DNA of 64,000 nucleotides from Cycas panzhihuaensis (GCA_023213395.1 CM041465.1:30635741-30699740); one strand, 5' to 3'. Numbered from the stretch's first letter, positions 10,638 through 21,423 are shown. Notes: generated by a model not told the origin, from the sequence alone. A program made the numbers and translations.

Positions 10638-11120
10638 TGAAGAGAAAATGCTACCGTGGAAGCAATGTATTAATAGAACTCTAAATCATGCAAAGAACAA
10701 ATAACACAACAAAGAACACGAGGAGATTTTGGTCTAAGCATAGATCTTTTATGAATATGAGCAACAACAAAACAATTATAGAGATGAAAACCCCAACTGT
10801 CTTCTCATCAACTCATCAGAGACTCATCCAACCTTTTTTACGTGTGTCATTACATAAGAATATATAGGCACAAATTTACAAGATACCGCCTTGCAGTTTT
10901 ACAATACAATGGACATAAACCATAGGCCGAAAAAGACCCCCATAAGACACCTAAAATTTTTTCTTGGGGGCTCCTTCCCTTAAATCCCTGCTTGGGGGGT
11001 CGCAAATCCCTTAAACCCCCAAACTGAGGGCCCTACCATGGGCCCCCAGACCCCACTAAGGGGCTCAGATGTAATGCCTATATCTATGGAACAATTGCAA
11101 AGTGTCTAACATATCGAATG
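10638..11120 (-). repeat. Copia-2 5' LTR (483 bp, with an extra GC-rich block)
   Basis: Matches the 396-bp 3' LTR over its length but holds about 104 additional bases at 10951-11057, rich in G and C runs. The end on the minus strand reads ...TCTCTTCA. The outer end is degenerate (tatcgaatg against tatccaaca in the partner). Confidence 0.85.
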
Positions 11121-12440
11121 GAACACATATAATGGAAGAACACAAAGTGAAAAGAGAACTATATATTCTTGTAAGCATTCCAACAAATGTGGAAATAAAA
11201 GTGCCAAATTACCAAATCAAGCTTCATTTTGACATGATAGAGTTCCAAAGTGATGAAAATCACTCAAAACAAGCATTTGAGTTGCAATGACAACGAATTC
11301 ATTAGTGCAAAGTGTCATACGTCATGACAAATGCACGAAATGTGTTCTAGGGTGTCAAGAGAATTATTTGCTCAAATTGAAAATGAAATTGGAAGGGTTA
11401 CTAGCCTCATTCAAAAACAAGGTTAAACAAGCAGGATGGGGAGAATACATACGCGTGGCTCTGTTGTATTAGGACCCAAAATTAATGGGAAACATCTTGT
11501 TAGAGTTAAAGAAAAATGTTTGATGCATTCAATTGGATGCAAACATCATTCACACTATTATTGGACTTCCTAATAAGTGGAATGTTCCAATTTCTATTAA
11601 ACGGTCAGAGGTGGGCCGTGAGACATGGGTGAGAGAATTATGCAAAGAAAATACTCAAATATTCTATGGAGGAATAAGAGTGGTGGACATCAAGGATGTT
11701 AGTTTACAGTGGGTGGCAAAAGTAGTAGTCACTCGATTTCTTTCCAAATAGAAATACATATACATTCAAAGAGACATAATGGCAGTATTACCCCAAATGC
11801 ATGATGGAGTATAGTTGGATTGGTCTAAATTCTTGGCCATAAACATAAAATAATAGATTAAGGAGGTTACCACTCATTCCTCCAAGCTTCCCTCATTGTT
11901 GTTGGCTATCTCAATACATTAGTGTCTGGGAGTACAACCTCCACAACAATTGATTCGGCCATAGGAACCATTGATCAAACAATGGCAGATGCATTTCTAG
12001 AATCCACTCAAGATATGGAGATTAAAAGGAAAATCAAGAAAGAAATGGTAAAGATCTTGAAATAGTTGCAACAAGTACTAGGCAACACTATTCATCATCG
12101 CTATAAATAAGTGGGGAAGAAGAGCACTAAATGACAACGGGTAGAGAAAGAAGAAGAAGTGGAGACTGAATCTTCATTGGAGGAATGGGCCCTAATTGAA
12201 GAGAAATTTTCCCCTATCATATAACCTGGTGAAACATCCTCTCAGCTAGCAGAGGGGAAAAGTCAACAAATTATCTGCATGGTGGAGGAAATGGAAGCAA
12301 ACTACAAGGTAAAAATTGCCACTTTGCAAGAAAACTTGAAAGAAAAAGATGCATAGCCTCTCTCACCCAGATCAACAAGTACATGCTAAAAGTGAGTGAG
12401 GCTTCAATAGATCCAAGGCAGCGGGAGCAACCTTGATACA
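11121..12440 (+). pseudogene. Gypsy-A extra ORF between integrase and 3' LTR (broken)
   Basis: Homologous to the Gypsy-B extra ORF on the minus strand at 49339-50571. Shared segments: NKVKQAGWG-YIRVALLY (weak), LDANIIHTIIGLPNKW, KRSEVGRETWVRELC, YGGIRVVDIKDV, LQWVAKVVVTRFLSK, YIYIQRDIMAVLPQMHDG, LDWSKFLAINIK, then the acidic and coiled-coil end EMEANYKVKIATLQENLKEK. The clean piece 11533-11751 is the best conserved. Family not known to me with certainty; the GLP-(x)-G words and the hydrophobic-helix C-terminal half are reminiscent of Transposase_32/plant-mobile-domain-like accessory ORFs of Tat elements. That is inference. Confidence 0.65.
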
Positions 12441-12525
12441 TAGTGGGGGGTGAGATAGATTAAAAAATTCTTGAAAATTTGAATTGAACAAGGATGCTCA
12501 ACCCTTTCTGTTGACCTGGGATAAA

Positions 12526-13345
12526 TGTTGGGGCAAAATCTGGTACTTGGGCCATTTTGGACAGTGGAAAAGTAGGAATGTATGCTTATCCTAACTTGAG
12601 GAATGTAGGAATGTATTGCCAGAAGGATGCACAGGGGAATGCATATTAGAAATCCACAGAAAAGGCCAAAGGGAAGCTCTTGGGGAACGTATGACAAGGT
12701 GCATTCCCGAATGCATGTAGAATGTATAGTGAGAAACATATGGAATACACACCCATAATTGAGTTATACATTCCATAGCTAATGACACCGCCACGACGCA
12801 TGCATTTGTATGGTCGAATAGACCGAATAAAGTGTAATTAATGATTATATAATGTAATTAAAGTGAAAGGGCACTTTGATATGAAAATGAATAGTTGTGA
12901 CTATAAGTCGTAACCATTCCCCCAAAGGACAAGTAAATTGGTATTTATTGGCATTTCTTCCACCATTTGGATGTGAGAATTGAGTTATTCATTCCTATGG
13001 CATGTGCTCTAGTGTGAGAGTTGAGCTAATGAGTCTTGTGATACATTCTCAAGTGAGAAAATTGAGTTATTGTATTGGATGATATGGTTTTGTATGGAAC
13101 ACGTCAAACATTCCTTTCTATTGATGTACAGACCTTGACAGTGATATTACTTGATGAATTAACGAGTTACATGGAAATACTGTGTATCTTTTGCATGATG
13201 ATTGTTGAGTTATGAATTTATATTCATATATTGATTGATATGATAGCATGGTGATGATGTATGATGATGACTTGATGTTTGTATGGAGAGTGCTAACGTG
13301 GCTATGTTGACTAAGCCCTAACTATATTATTGGATACTGACCCCC
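12526..13345 (+). repeat. Gypsy-A 3' LTR (right end eroded)
   Basis: Begins TGTTGGGGCAAAATC at 12526 just after the PPT-like cctgggataaa, as in Gypsy-B (TGTTGGAGTCAAAAG). A shared word gagttacatggaaat near 13165 corresponds to gagttacgtggaaat in the Gypsy-B LTR, and ctatgttgac near 13301 to ccatgttgac. The last about 90 bases of the LTR are not recognisable; the block ends where Copia-3 begins. A third copy of its first 360 bases lies at 23610-23966. Confidence 0.7.
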
Positions 13346-14900
13346 TTGAGAAGTGTACTTCCATAGGGTGAAAGTTGTAAGTCAACAAACTCCATCCCTA
13401 AACTTTTGGAATTTGTCTCGTGCTAAAGGTTTGTGAAGATGTCTACCAATTGTTCATCAATAGGTTTGTATACCAGCTTATTAACTCCATTCTAGATCAA
13501 CTCTTTGATGAAGTGATGATGCACTTTAATATATTTAGTACAAGCATGGAGTACTAGATTCTTAATAATATTCAACATACTTTGATTACCAAAATATAGT
13601 TTCATCACATTCTTTTGATGAAGACCCATATTGCTAAGAATCTGTTTTAGCCATACGACCTCTATAGTTGCTACAACTGCAAATTTGAATTATGCTCTAG
13701 TAGAGGAGGAAAGAACAACATTTAGTTCCTTTTTGTGGCTCCATGTCACTATAGCTAACTCCAAAATGAAAGAAGAGCTGGATGTGGATCACCGGCTGTC
13801 AGCATAACTAGCTTAGTCTGAATTAGCATATCCCTCCAACTTGAAGTTGTCATTGCGAACAAACTCAAGCCCATATTGCAATGTTACCTACAAGTATCTC
13901 AAAATTCACTTTGTAATCGTCCATTGACTCTGCTTTGTGTTCGTGCCATGAATTTGGAAACTAACTCAACTAGAAAAGAGATGTCAGGTCTGGTTGTAGT
14001 CAAATAAATCAAACTACCAACTAGTTGCCTATACAAAGTCCTATCAACGCAAGCTCCAACATCTTCTACCGTCAACTTCATACTTATCTCCATGGGGTTG
14101 GTGTAGGTTTACACTCCACCATTTTGAATTTCTTTAGAAGCCCCCAAGTGTATTTTTCCCGAGATAATGACTTTGCTAGGTTTTTGCCATACTTCCACAC
14201 CAAGTAAGTATTGTAGCATGCCAAGATCGATCATTTCAAAGGCATGACTCATATTTTTCTTTAGGGATGATATCATTGTAGCATCATTAGTTGTAATCAA
14301 CATATCATCAACATTTAAAACTACAAAGACTATGCTGTTATTCTAGATCTTTATGCTTAGTTTTGAGTTTGTTGACAATCTCTCAAACCTTGTCTTGAAG
14401 AAATATTGGTTATTCTTTTCATACCAAGCTCTAGGAGTTTTGTTTTAGACCATATAATGCCTTTTTTCAGCCGGCAAGCTAGGTGTTCCTCACCTTTCTA
14501 CACATAACGAAGTGTTTATTCTAAGTAGACTTCTTCAGTCATGTCTCCATTCAAAAACATGCTTTTGACGTCCATATGGGGCAATTACCATTTGAATTGA
14601 GCAGCTAAGGCCATAATTAATTTGATTGTGTTCATCTTCACTATTGGAGCAAATGTCTTCTAGTAGTTGGCTTCTTCCTTCTAAGTGAAGTGTTTGGCCA
14701 TAAGTTGAACTTTGTCTGTACTTGGGTATGGGTTGTATTCTTTTAAGCTAAGGAAGCGGACTAACCATAGAGGAAAAGAAAAAGAACTCACTACACAAAG
14801 AACATTATCCCTATGGTGATGAAAGACGTTTGGTTTATGTGAAGGTCTAGGTATCTTTCAGTGAGGGTTTCTGGAAATTTTGTAACCACATGAATCTATT
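13346..14900 (-). mobile_element. Copia-3: 3' fragment of a Ty1/copia element
   Basis: Minus-strand RT and RNase H remain; integrase, protease, gag and both LTRs are not visible. At the 3' end a purine tract (minus ctcaagggggtcag, 13345-13358) stands where the LTR should begin, but the LTR itself is absent and Gypsy-A LTR text follows, so the end has been deleted or recombined. Confidence 0.75.
13360..14760 (-). pseudogene. Copia-3 reverse transcriptase and RNase H (broken)
   Basis: RT motifs on the minus strand: KTFAPIVKMNTIKLIMALAA, LPHMDVKSMFLNGD, KKGI-WSK, VVLNVDDMLITTND (YVDD box changed to NVDD), FEMIDLGMLQYLLGVEVWQ. Connection and RNase H: EISMKLTVEDV, YRQLVGSLIYLTTTRPDISF, then KELNVVLSSTRA, EVVWLKQIL, LYFGNQSMLNIIKN and DEQLVDIFTNL. 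Many stops. The order is as in all copia elements. Confidence 0.8.
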
Positions 14901-16689
14901 TTGTATATTTCTCCAAAGCAAATTGATCCATTCCTTTCATTATTTCTTTTGTTGAAAATGAAATCAAATAAATTAAATGAGATATAAAGAGAATTTGTAC
15001 CTAGTTTAATGTGGAAGATGTTTCTCTATTTGATGGAGAGTGTAAGCACTTTCTTCTTTATCTAGTTCTTCTTTTGTACCTACAAAACAATGCTAGGAAA
15101 GACTACCAAGGCACCCGTTACGTGTTAGGGAAAATTTAAATCTCAAATAAAAAAGGAAATAAAGATGGCCTCATTCAAGATGAGGAAATGTATGAGTCAT
15201 GCTAATAGGACACCATGAATAATTCTTCCAAAGCAATGTTCAATAAGAGAAAAGGATCAAATAAATGAAAGAATATATTAATTGAGAGCAATAAATGAGA
15301 TATAAACAATCAATTAGTGTCAAACAACAATCCAAAATAGTAAATTAATGTAATCATCAACTAAACAAATGTAAGAAAGAGAGAATTGTTATACCATTGG
15401 AATTAGACAATATCACAAAATGGAAAACAGAGTGATGCGGTGATATTGCAGATGTTCAGTAGAATTTATATGACAATACTGTGGAAATAGCCAAAGAGAG
15501 GCAAGACACAACAAATGTGATGCTATAGTTCAGAAGAAGAAAATACAGGACAATATCATATAAATGATAAGCAGAGATGTGGCATAGCAAGAACGGTACG
15601 GTAGAAACTCCTATGATAGATGTAGTACAGACAACAAAACACCTATAGATAGTTGCAGTACAGCAACAAAGATATACGATATGGGAAAAAATCATAAAAA
15701 ATAGCAAAACAATGAGCTATGTTCCGAAATCATGATCACAACAGACGAGGTATCTGCCAATCCTCGGTCCAACAATGAAATCAAATCAGAAATCAAATAT
15801 AATGCTTTGTTTGAGCGTAAGCAAACAAGGGAAGAGGGTGACTCAGTATCCTGACGAGGCTAGGTTGAAATGAATCTAAGGAATGGGTATTAATAGCAGA
15901 TAAATTGAGAGAATAGGCTCATAAGTTTGTATTATGAAGTCAAATTTTCAGAGAAATATCTTGTTTTTTAGGAGTTATTTGTGAAGTTAGTTTTGAGAGG
16001 TAGGAAACAAGTCCACGGGAAAGGACAAAATTGTAAAAGGGACATAACTTCTTCATATGGAGTCCGTTTTTAGACTATGAGTACTTGATTCACATCTAGT
16101 CAAGGAGATCAACATAATGGGCTATGTGTGAGAAGCAATTGTATTCAGAATCAATGCCAAAAATGCAAAAGAAGATAAGTATGAGTGAAGAGTGACAAAA
16201 AATGGTGACATTGCAATGGAAGAAAAGATGTTTATTTTATGTGTTGGCTCAATTTTACTGTAGCTCCATAACATATAGGAGATGTTGGTGGAGATATCAT
16301 CATTGTGAGTGATGCAATATGCATAAGCAAATCAAATAAATGCTCAATCTAATACAATGTAAGGCAAACATCAAACAAATGCAAGCAATCAAATGCTGCA
16401 TCAAGTAAATAACAAGCAACAAATGTATATTTAAGCATATCCAATGAGGAAGAAAATGAAATCGTATGTAAGATTACTAAATTTTGGGAGAAGCCCTAAA
16501 ATTGAGGAAACAATTTGCCCTCTTAGTAATGGAGCTTGGTAGAGGTTGTGTAATAAAAACCAAATGTTGCTAACATCATATCATGTAGTTGTACATACAA
16601 CATTATCAATATTCTATTGTCAAGGTTTTATGTGAGTGTGACATATTGGGGATCAAATCTAGAATGAATTATTTTATAATTTTTTATGA
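14901..16689. other. Gene-poor stretch, nothing recognisable
   Basis: AT-rich sequence without convincing coding signal on either strand. The only feature noted is a 22-base word at 16043-16064 beginning cataacttcttcatatgg, which recurs with one change at 42708 in the Copia-8 leader; this suggests that part of the stretch is an old LTR-element leader. Confidence 0.4.
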
Positions 16690-17075
16690 GTGTGTTAAAA
16701 GTATTGTGCAAGGACAAGGTTGGTCAAGGCATTTGCTTCAAAATTCTGAACTCGAGGTATGTGAACAAAATAAGCAAATTAAAAACTGAGCAAGGATCTA
16801 GTTGGACAATTAAGAGTGTGGAGTTGAGGAATAATGACTTGGCAAACCTAGGTCAATTGATGGGCAATATGAAATGAATCTCTATAAACAACAACTGGTC
16901 CATCATGAATTTGCGAAACATCAATAAGGATCCAATTATAGTAGTGTGCTTTGTATAATTATTAGTAGTGGATGGAATGAACAACTTTGCACTTGCCACA
17001 ACATTACCAATGCGATCTCGAATAATCTAAGTAGCAGTGGATGGACTGGTATTTTCTTGGCTTTGCCCCTTTGTG
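16690..17075 (-). pseudogene. Orphan RNase H domain (broken, frame-shifted)
   Basis: Minus-strand translation in two frames gives the RNase H text IIRDRIGNVVASAKLFIPST, then GPVVVYRDSFHIAHQLTQV (a stop lies inside HQLT-V) with the Asp-Ser of the catalytic site, and at the end FVHIPRVQNFEANALTNLVL, the counterpart of HVPR-xN-xADALA. These are hallmarks of cellular-type or archaeal-type RNase H, as found in plant LINEs, in the second RNase H of Tat elements, and in stand-alone genes. The first DG motif is not clear. No RT or integrase flanks it, so the owner is unknown. Confidence 0.6.
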
Positions 17076-17567
17076 TGGATAAATAGAGCCATGATAAGCA
17101 AATCAATAATCTAGAACTTAGATTAGAAAGAACAATTTGATGGATATGGGAGAGTGGGAATTAGATGACAAAGAGAATAATTTGGCAATGTAGAATCTCT
17201 ATGTCATACCATCCTAGGGTGTGACGTCCAAGAATGATGATTTTATTATCTCACTCCATCTAGCTATAACATCTCTTTTGTGTGCATCAACCTAGCCTAC
17301 GGTCCAATGAATGACAATGTGAAGCCATGTGAATTGGCCATCACTGAACTTGTTGGTCAAGTTTGTGTATATGTGATCGTACAAGTCTATGGTTCAACGA
17401 ATGACACTATGAGACTAACGGAACTAAGCACCATTGAACCTATCACGTGTCCAAATTATATTTAGGTGAAGTTAGTTTTTAGGAGATAGAATAATAAGTC
17501 AATTTTTAAAGAGAGAGATTAAATATAGGCTTAGCCTAGGGCCAGACATAAAGAAGCACTATTCATT
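17076..17567. other. No recognisable gene
   Basis: Short open frames only (longest 61 codons at 17280-17465) without family resemblance. May be upstream continuation of the degraded RNase H-bearing element. Confidence 0.3.
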
Positions 17568-17901
17568 TGTAAGCATCTTGGAGAATCATTATTTTATTTG
17601 GCAACGATGTCCTAAGGCCATTAGGGTATTGTTGTGCCATTGGGAGAAAATTCTCGCCTCAAAGAGGGCATGTATTGCTAAGGTCTCATGTTGCAAGCCT
17701 TGCAACCAATTAATGAATATTAATACGCTAGTTATCAATATTCGTGACTTCTCGTAAAGGGGTGGCTCATTAGTATAAATACAACCCCGAAACCATGTAA
17801 AGATATAACATTTAATTCAATTCAATAAAAAATATATTTCTTGTAGAAATATTTATGGAACTTACCTTTTCATTTTGGTAGTGGATGCTAGATCCACTAC
17901 A
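17568..17901 (+). repeat. Candidate LTR with PBS (orphan element)
   Basis: The right end reads gatccactaca at 17901 and, two bases on, tggtattagaacagg (17904-17918), a degenerate initiator-tRNA-Met PBS. Inside are a TATA-like tataaataca at 17776 and a cttaattcaattcaataaa-type poly(A) context. The left end is a guess from the TGTA/TACA pairing. The last 24 bases contain a perfect 9-bp hairpin (17878-17900). No partner LTR found in the window. Confidence 0.45.
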
Positions 17902-18858
17902 AGTGGTATTAGAACAGGAAGTGAAGTATATAATAGAGGGGTGGCCTTTTAAAGTGTTCCTTTAGTCACTATTCTTTGAAATATAATATAGTGTGCCAAT
18001 CTTGCCCACCTCCATGCCAAGCTTGCTATATTGACCTGGATGACAACATATATCACAATAGTAGTAACCAATGGAGATGTATTCAGCCAAAATATAGCCT
18101 TAACCAACTGACAAGCAGTTGAAATATAATAGCAGGGCATCAAATATTGCCTATCTGTGAAGGCATTTTTCATGTGAACATTATATTGCAGTATTTGAAT
18201 TTTTCAAAAGGGCATCGAATCGGAGTTAAGTGCTCATTGACCTCACGGAATCGGTCACAATTGAGTAAGAGAGACGTTGCCATTGATTCTATTGAGAGGT
18301 ATGGGACATAGTTGTTGCTAATTCGTGACCCTAGCATATTCAAATCACTACATCTCATGCTAGATTTGTCGCAGATGCCATAAGAATCATCATATCTCCT
18401 TGACTCGAGACATCTTGATCCACAATCACCGTATTCATTGTTTTTGAGAACTCCTTAATTCGAGTGATTAGCTTAATTAATATACATGCTCATTGCACTT
18501 GTTGCACAACATATTTCAACAAGACCAAAAAAAAAATTGAGACGTTTATGTAATCTATTGAGATATATACACATACCGTCCATATTCCCTGGAGGTCAGT
18601 GATGTTTATGTAATCCGTTGAGACATCTAAGACAACAATTGTAGGTACAATTATGTGAGAGGATCACTGGCTTTGATACCTGAAGTTGTTTAGTTGTTGA
18701 TCATTGAGTGAGGTTTATTTGGTCATTGAATATTTAGATTGGCTATATGCGGAATCTACTTAGTATAATATGAGGCAAACATAGGATTAACAATCACCTA
18801 CCTCTGCACATTGATTGGTTTGTTAACATCGAATGACATAAATATTACTTCTATAAGA

Positions 18859-18892
<34 letters not shown>

Positions 18893-19025
18893 CATCTGTG
18901 CATAATATATATGAGGTGTATACAGTTAGACGTGCTTTAATTCTCTCATATATAGTATATAGTAGATAATATAGTCAAATGATTTAATTCTATCCATTCT
19001 ATCCTTGTGAGCCAACTCAATAACC
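17902..19025. other. Unassigned stretch after the orphan LTR
   Basis: Should be the leader of the orphan element, but no Gag follows. Two copies of gttTATGTAAT-c-GTTGAGA-like text occur at 18543 and 18601. A minus-strand PBS-like word (GGTATCAAAGCC, 18663-18674) could mark another LTR end. A TA-rich microsatellite is at 18859-18892. I recognise no coding segment with confidence. Confidence 0.35.
18859..18892. repeat. (GT)4(AT)13 microsatellite
   Basis: Alternating GT then AT dinucleotides, 34 bases, uninterrupted. Confidence 0.95.
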
Positions 19026-19390
19026 TGAGAATGATCTCAATCAACATATACAGTCTGAAGTGAAGGATGAATTGATGTGTGAGTCATTAGGAGTTACTAA
19101 AGTCCTAAATGGACTCGTAACATGTGTCATGGAAGTTATTAGAGTCCTGAATGGGTTATGACAAATGTCAACTAGTTACAAAATTTTGTTGGGACCGTTA
19201 TTAAATTAAAGTGTATATTAAGATGTACCATATATGATGTATGCACAATGGAGAGGTTATTCTAAATGAATGAAATTCATGGTTACAGGTAGACCAATTC
19301 TACTTGGAACTCTATTGTCTTTTTGATGCATACATGTGTCATTGTCAAGTGTTTGCTTATTAGTTCCATATTCGATCCTTAAAACTCACA
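19026..19390 (+). repeat. Copia-4 5' LTR
   Basis: Aligns with 23213-23578 from about 19061 onward (for example cgtaacatgtgtcatgg, ttaagatgtaccata, tcctTAAAACTCACA at the end). The first about 35 bases are diverged, so the left boundary is by gapless extension and no target duplication can be matched. Confidence 0.8.
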
Positions 19391-19409
19391 TTTGGCATCA
19401 GAGCGGGTT
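19391..19409 (+). other. Copia-4 primer binding site
   Basis: tttggcatcagagcgggtt directly behind the LTR end; TGGCATCAGAGC differs from the initiator-tRNA-Met PBS at one base. Confidence 0.8.
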
Positions 19410-19596
19410 ACTGTTGCAGATTATAAATTAATTTTGTAATCAAGGGAACTATTGTAGGCTTGTTTAAAAATTTTTGCTAGTTTTGTTGTAGGGTGATAAG
19501 ACCAAAAGAATTGGCCTTGATGATTCTTCATTAGTGAATGAGTTGCTAGTTTTAGATAGCTTCTAATAAATCATCAGTTGGTGTCTCTATTCCTTC

Positions 19597-19950
19597 ATTG
19601 TGTATTATATTGAGAGCTACAATATTAGGCAAGTTGTCCAATTGAGCTTCGACCAAGCCATCTGTTCTGCCATGACATTGATTTGTTCATTAAGAGTTGC
19701 TTCACAAGGAACTGAGAACCTCTGCCTGAAAGAGGAGGAGCTAGGTTTCAGCCTTGATAGCATTTTTGCTATTGGAATTGCAACTCCACCTTGTGTGTCA
19801 AAAGAGCTTACTGAAACTTGTATTGACCATGCAACTACGATAGTATTGCAGGATGACATTATACCACAGATGAGCTTAGCTTCACTAGCAAGGTTACAGA
19901 ATGAAATCCTTTTGACTGATTGGGTGACAATTGAACTTGGAGATAGTTGA
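19597..19950 (+). pseudogene. Captured fragment of a class-3 lipase (Lipase_3) gene
   Basis: An open frame of 116 codons, unusually clean for this decayed element. Its C-terminal two thirds reads EEELGFSLDSIFAIGIATPP, then CVSKELTETC, TTIVLQDDIIPQMSLASLAR and LQNEILLTDW. From memory of the family, this matches plant alpha/beta-hydrolases annotated as calmodulin-binding heat-shock protein or DAG-lipase-like (Pfam Lipase_3), where the segment after the nucleophile carries ATPPCV, VMQDDIIPR and RLRNEIL. The nucleophile elbow, normally GHSLGGA, is degraded to LSFDQA. It begins about 200 bases behind the PBS, in element sense. The ATG at 19600 is not the gene's start. Introns and further exons are not visible. 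Confidence 0.72.
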
Positions 19951-20702
19951 TATCCCCCAAAAATAGAAGGGGAATTTTTAGGGACTACTTTAGGAGCAGA
20001 TGAATATGCTTCTACCTCCTCCGTCTTCTTGTTTCACGGCGGGAGAGTTGGAATAAAATTGGCATTGTCTCTCTAATGCTAACTAGCTAGCAGTTGACTC
20101 CCACTGGCGACAACAAAAATTTAACCTATTTATGACCTGTGGAAACACACATTGAAGTTATAAACGTACACGATGTGAAATGAAAGAGCATTGTGGATCT
20201 AGTGTCTAGATGTTCAAGTGTAGAGATGGATTCTGTCTTGGAGGTTGTAGACATTTTTTGAGTTGTTAATATGCAGCCATTTGAATCATGTAATAGAGAT
20301 GTGAGAAGCCCATTTTGAGGTAGGAGACAAAGTTATGAGCCAACACTATTATTGCTCCCTTAGATTGTCAAAATTCCCTTATTATGAATGCACCCAACTG
20401 TGTAGATGCTTGACAGGTTGTGCAGGTATTGAAACTCAAGGTTAGGTACAAAAAGATGGTGGCTTCTCAACTGTTTTAGAGATGGTGAGATTATTTAATA
20501 CCAACAACAGTGTTAGAGGAGCACTCGAGTTTCTCCATATGAATTAGAAGCAGTCAACATTTGGCAATGGTACTATGAAACACTATGAGTATAGTTGTTA
20601 ACAAAACCATTTTCTATAGAAACCATAGAAAGACTGGTAACTTGGACCCTAAAAAGTAGGAATAAACAACCCAACTAGCTTAGTTTTATTATAAAACGCG
20701 TT

Positions 20703-20724
20703 GGGGGGGGGGGGGGGGGGGGGG
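20703..20724 (+). repeat. Poly(G) tract, 22 bases
   Basis: Uninterrupted G22 following aaaacgcgtt. Confidence 0.9.
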
Positions 20725-20789
20725 AACCTTTCGTGGATTGTTGTAGAAATATGTTGCAAAAGAATTGGATTGGCCTAGAAATCACAAAA

Positions 20790-20880
20790 ATTGGTAGGTG
20801 AGATAGTTGGGTTTATGCTTGGGCAGGGTAACTGTCTATAAGGAAGGAAGACATACAGTACCCTTTGTTCGAGTCCCACT
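20790..20880 (+). other. Possible tRNA-derived (SINE-like) segment
   Basis: tttgttcgagtcccact at 20864-20880 is a canonical Pol III B box; gatagttgggtttatgc at 20803 could be an A box about 60 bases upstream. No cloverleaf can be drawn by eye and no poly(A) or T tail is evident, so this may be chance. Confidence 0.25.
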
Positions 20881-21423
20881 ATGGACGAGGATGAAAGACG
20901 AAGCACAACGGAAGATGAACATGATTGAAGACGAAGAGAAATGAATTGAATCGGTTTGGAGCAGATTCAATTTGTCGCAGATGTAGGCAAAATCCACTAC
21001 CAATAAACTTAGGATAAAAATAATTTTTATATTTGTAATGTTTATTCACACTTTAATGATTTTAATTCGTTTTTGAGGTCTGGAGCCCCCGCTCGTGTTA
21101 GCCCAAGGTCACGTGTGTTAAAGAGGGCTAAGTTATTTTTTGAGTCAACAAAGGGTGTTTGGATGAAACTAAGAACACTTTCCTATGTAATTTTTTGTGT
21201 TCTTCGTAACTGGTGTGGTTATATGGGTAGATTTCAGCTCCTTGTGTGGTGTCTGATGATTTAATATGCTTTGCTAGCACTCTGCGTAGCGACTGAGGGA
21301 TTCATTGTCAGGGTTGTTTAATAAAAGTGTGTGCTGCCATAGGGCTATTTAAACACCTATTGGTTCTTATTGTTTCTGGCTATTTTGTTATATTTTGTAT
21401 TAAAAATGAGTGGAATATATTTG

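Larger units (their letters stand above)
6193..11120 (-). mobile_element. Copia-2: complete Ty1/copia element inserted in Gypsy-A
   Basis: Minus-strand element with both LTRs, a tRNA-Met-initiator-type PBS, gag, protease, integrase, RT and RNase H in copia order, PPT (aagtgggagat on the minus strand, 6587-6598) and near-perfect 5-bp target duplication. Integrase and RT wording (YLINRSP, SHDVVFREE, KKPLYGLKQS) resembles the Tork/Tnt1-like lineages. Coding regions carry stops and an RT catalytic change, so it is non-functional. Removing it rejoins the two halves of Gypsy-A. Confidence 0.9.
2398..13345 (+). mobile_element. Gypsy-A: old Ty3/gypsy element, split by Copia-2
   Basis: Two blocks, about 2400-6192 and 11121-13345, form one plus-strand element once Copia-2 is removed. 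The order is gag-like doublet, RT, RNase H, integrase, A-rich spacer, extra ORF, 3' LTR. Every block has a counterpart in Gypsy-B on the other strand at 48.5-55.3 kb. Dozens of stops and frameshifts show it is among the oldest elements here. Gag and protease proper are missing at the left, where Copia-1 begins. Lineage is Tat/Athila-like, from the text upstream of RT (VFVWSYKDLK) and absence of a chromodomain; this is inference. Confidence 0.82.
19951..21423 (+). other. Copia-4 leader/gag region, mostly unrecognised
   Basis: Expected place of gag, but only the C-terminal zinc knuckle beyond 21440 is recognisable. Holds a run of 22 G and a Pol III B-box-like word. Short open frames (21073-21264) show no family resemblance. 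May include more of the captured gene or a later insertion. Confidence 0.4.

Noticed and set aside
17949-18173. Minus-strand frame that faintly resembles copia RNase H (ISTACQLVKAIFWLN)
   Set aside because: Only a few residues fit and no other pol text flanks it in a compatible frame.
18663-18674. Minus-strand PBS-like word GGTATCAAAGCC
   Set aside because: Lacks the first T and no LTR end or gag can be defined beside it.
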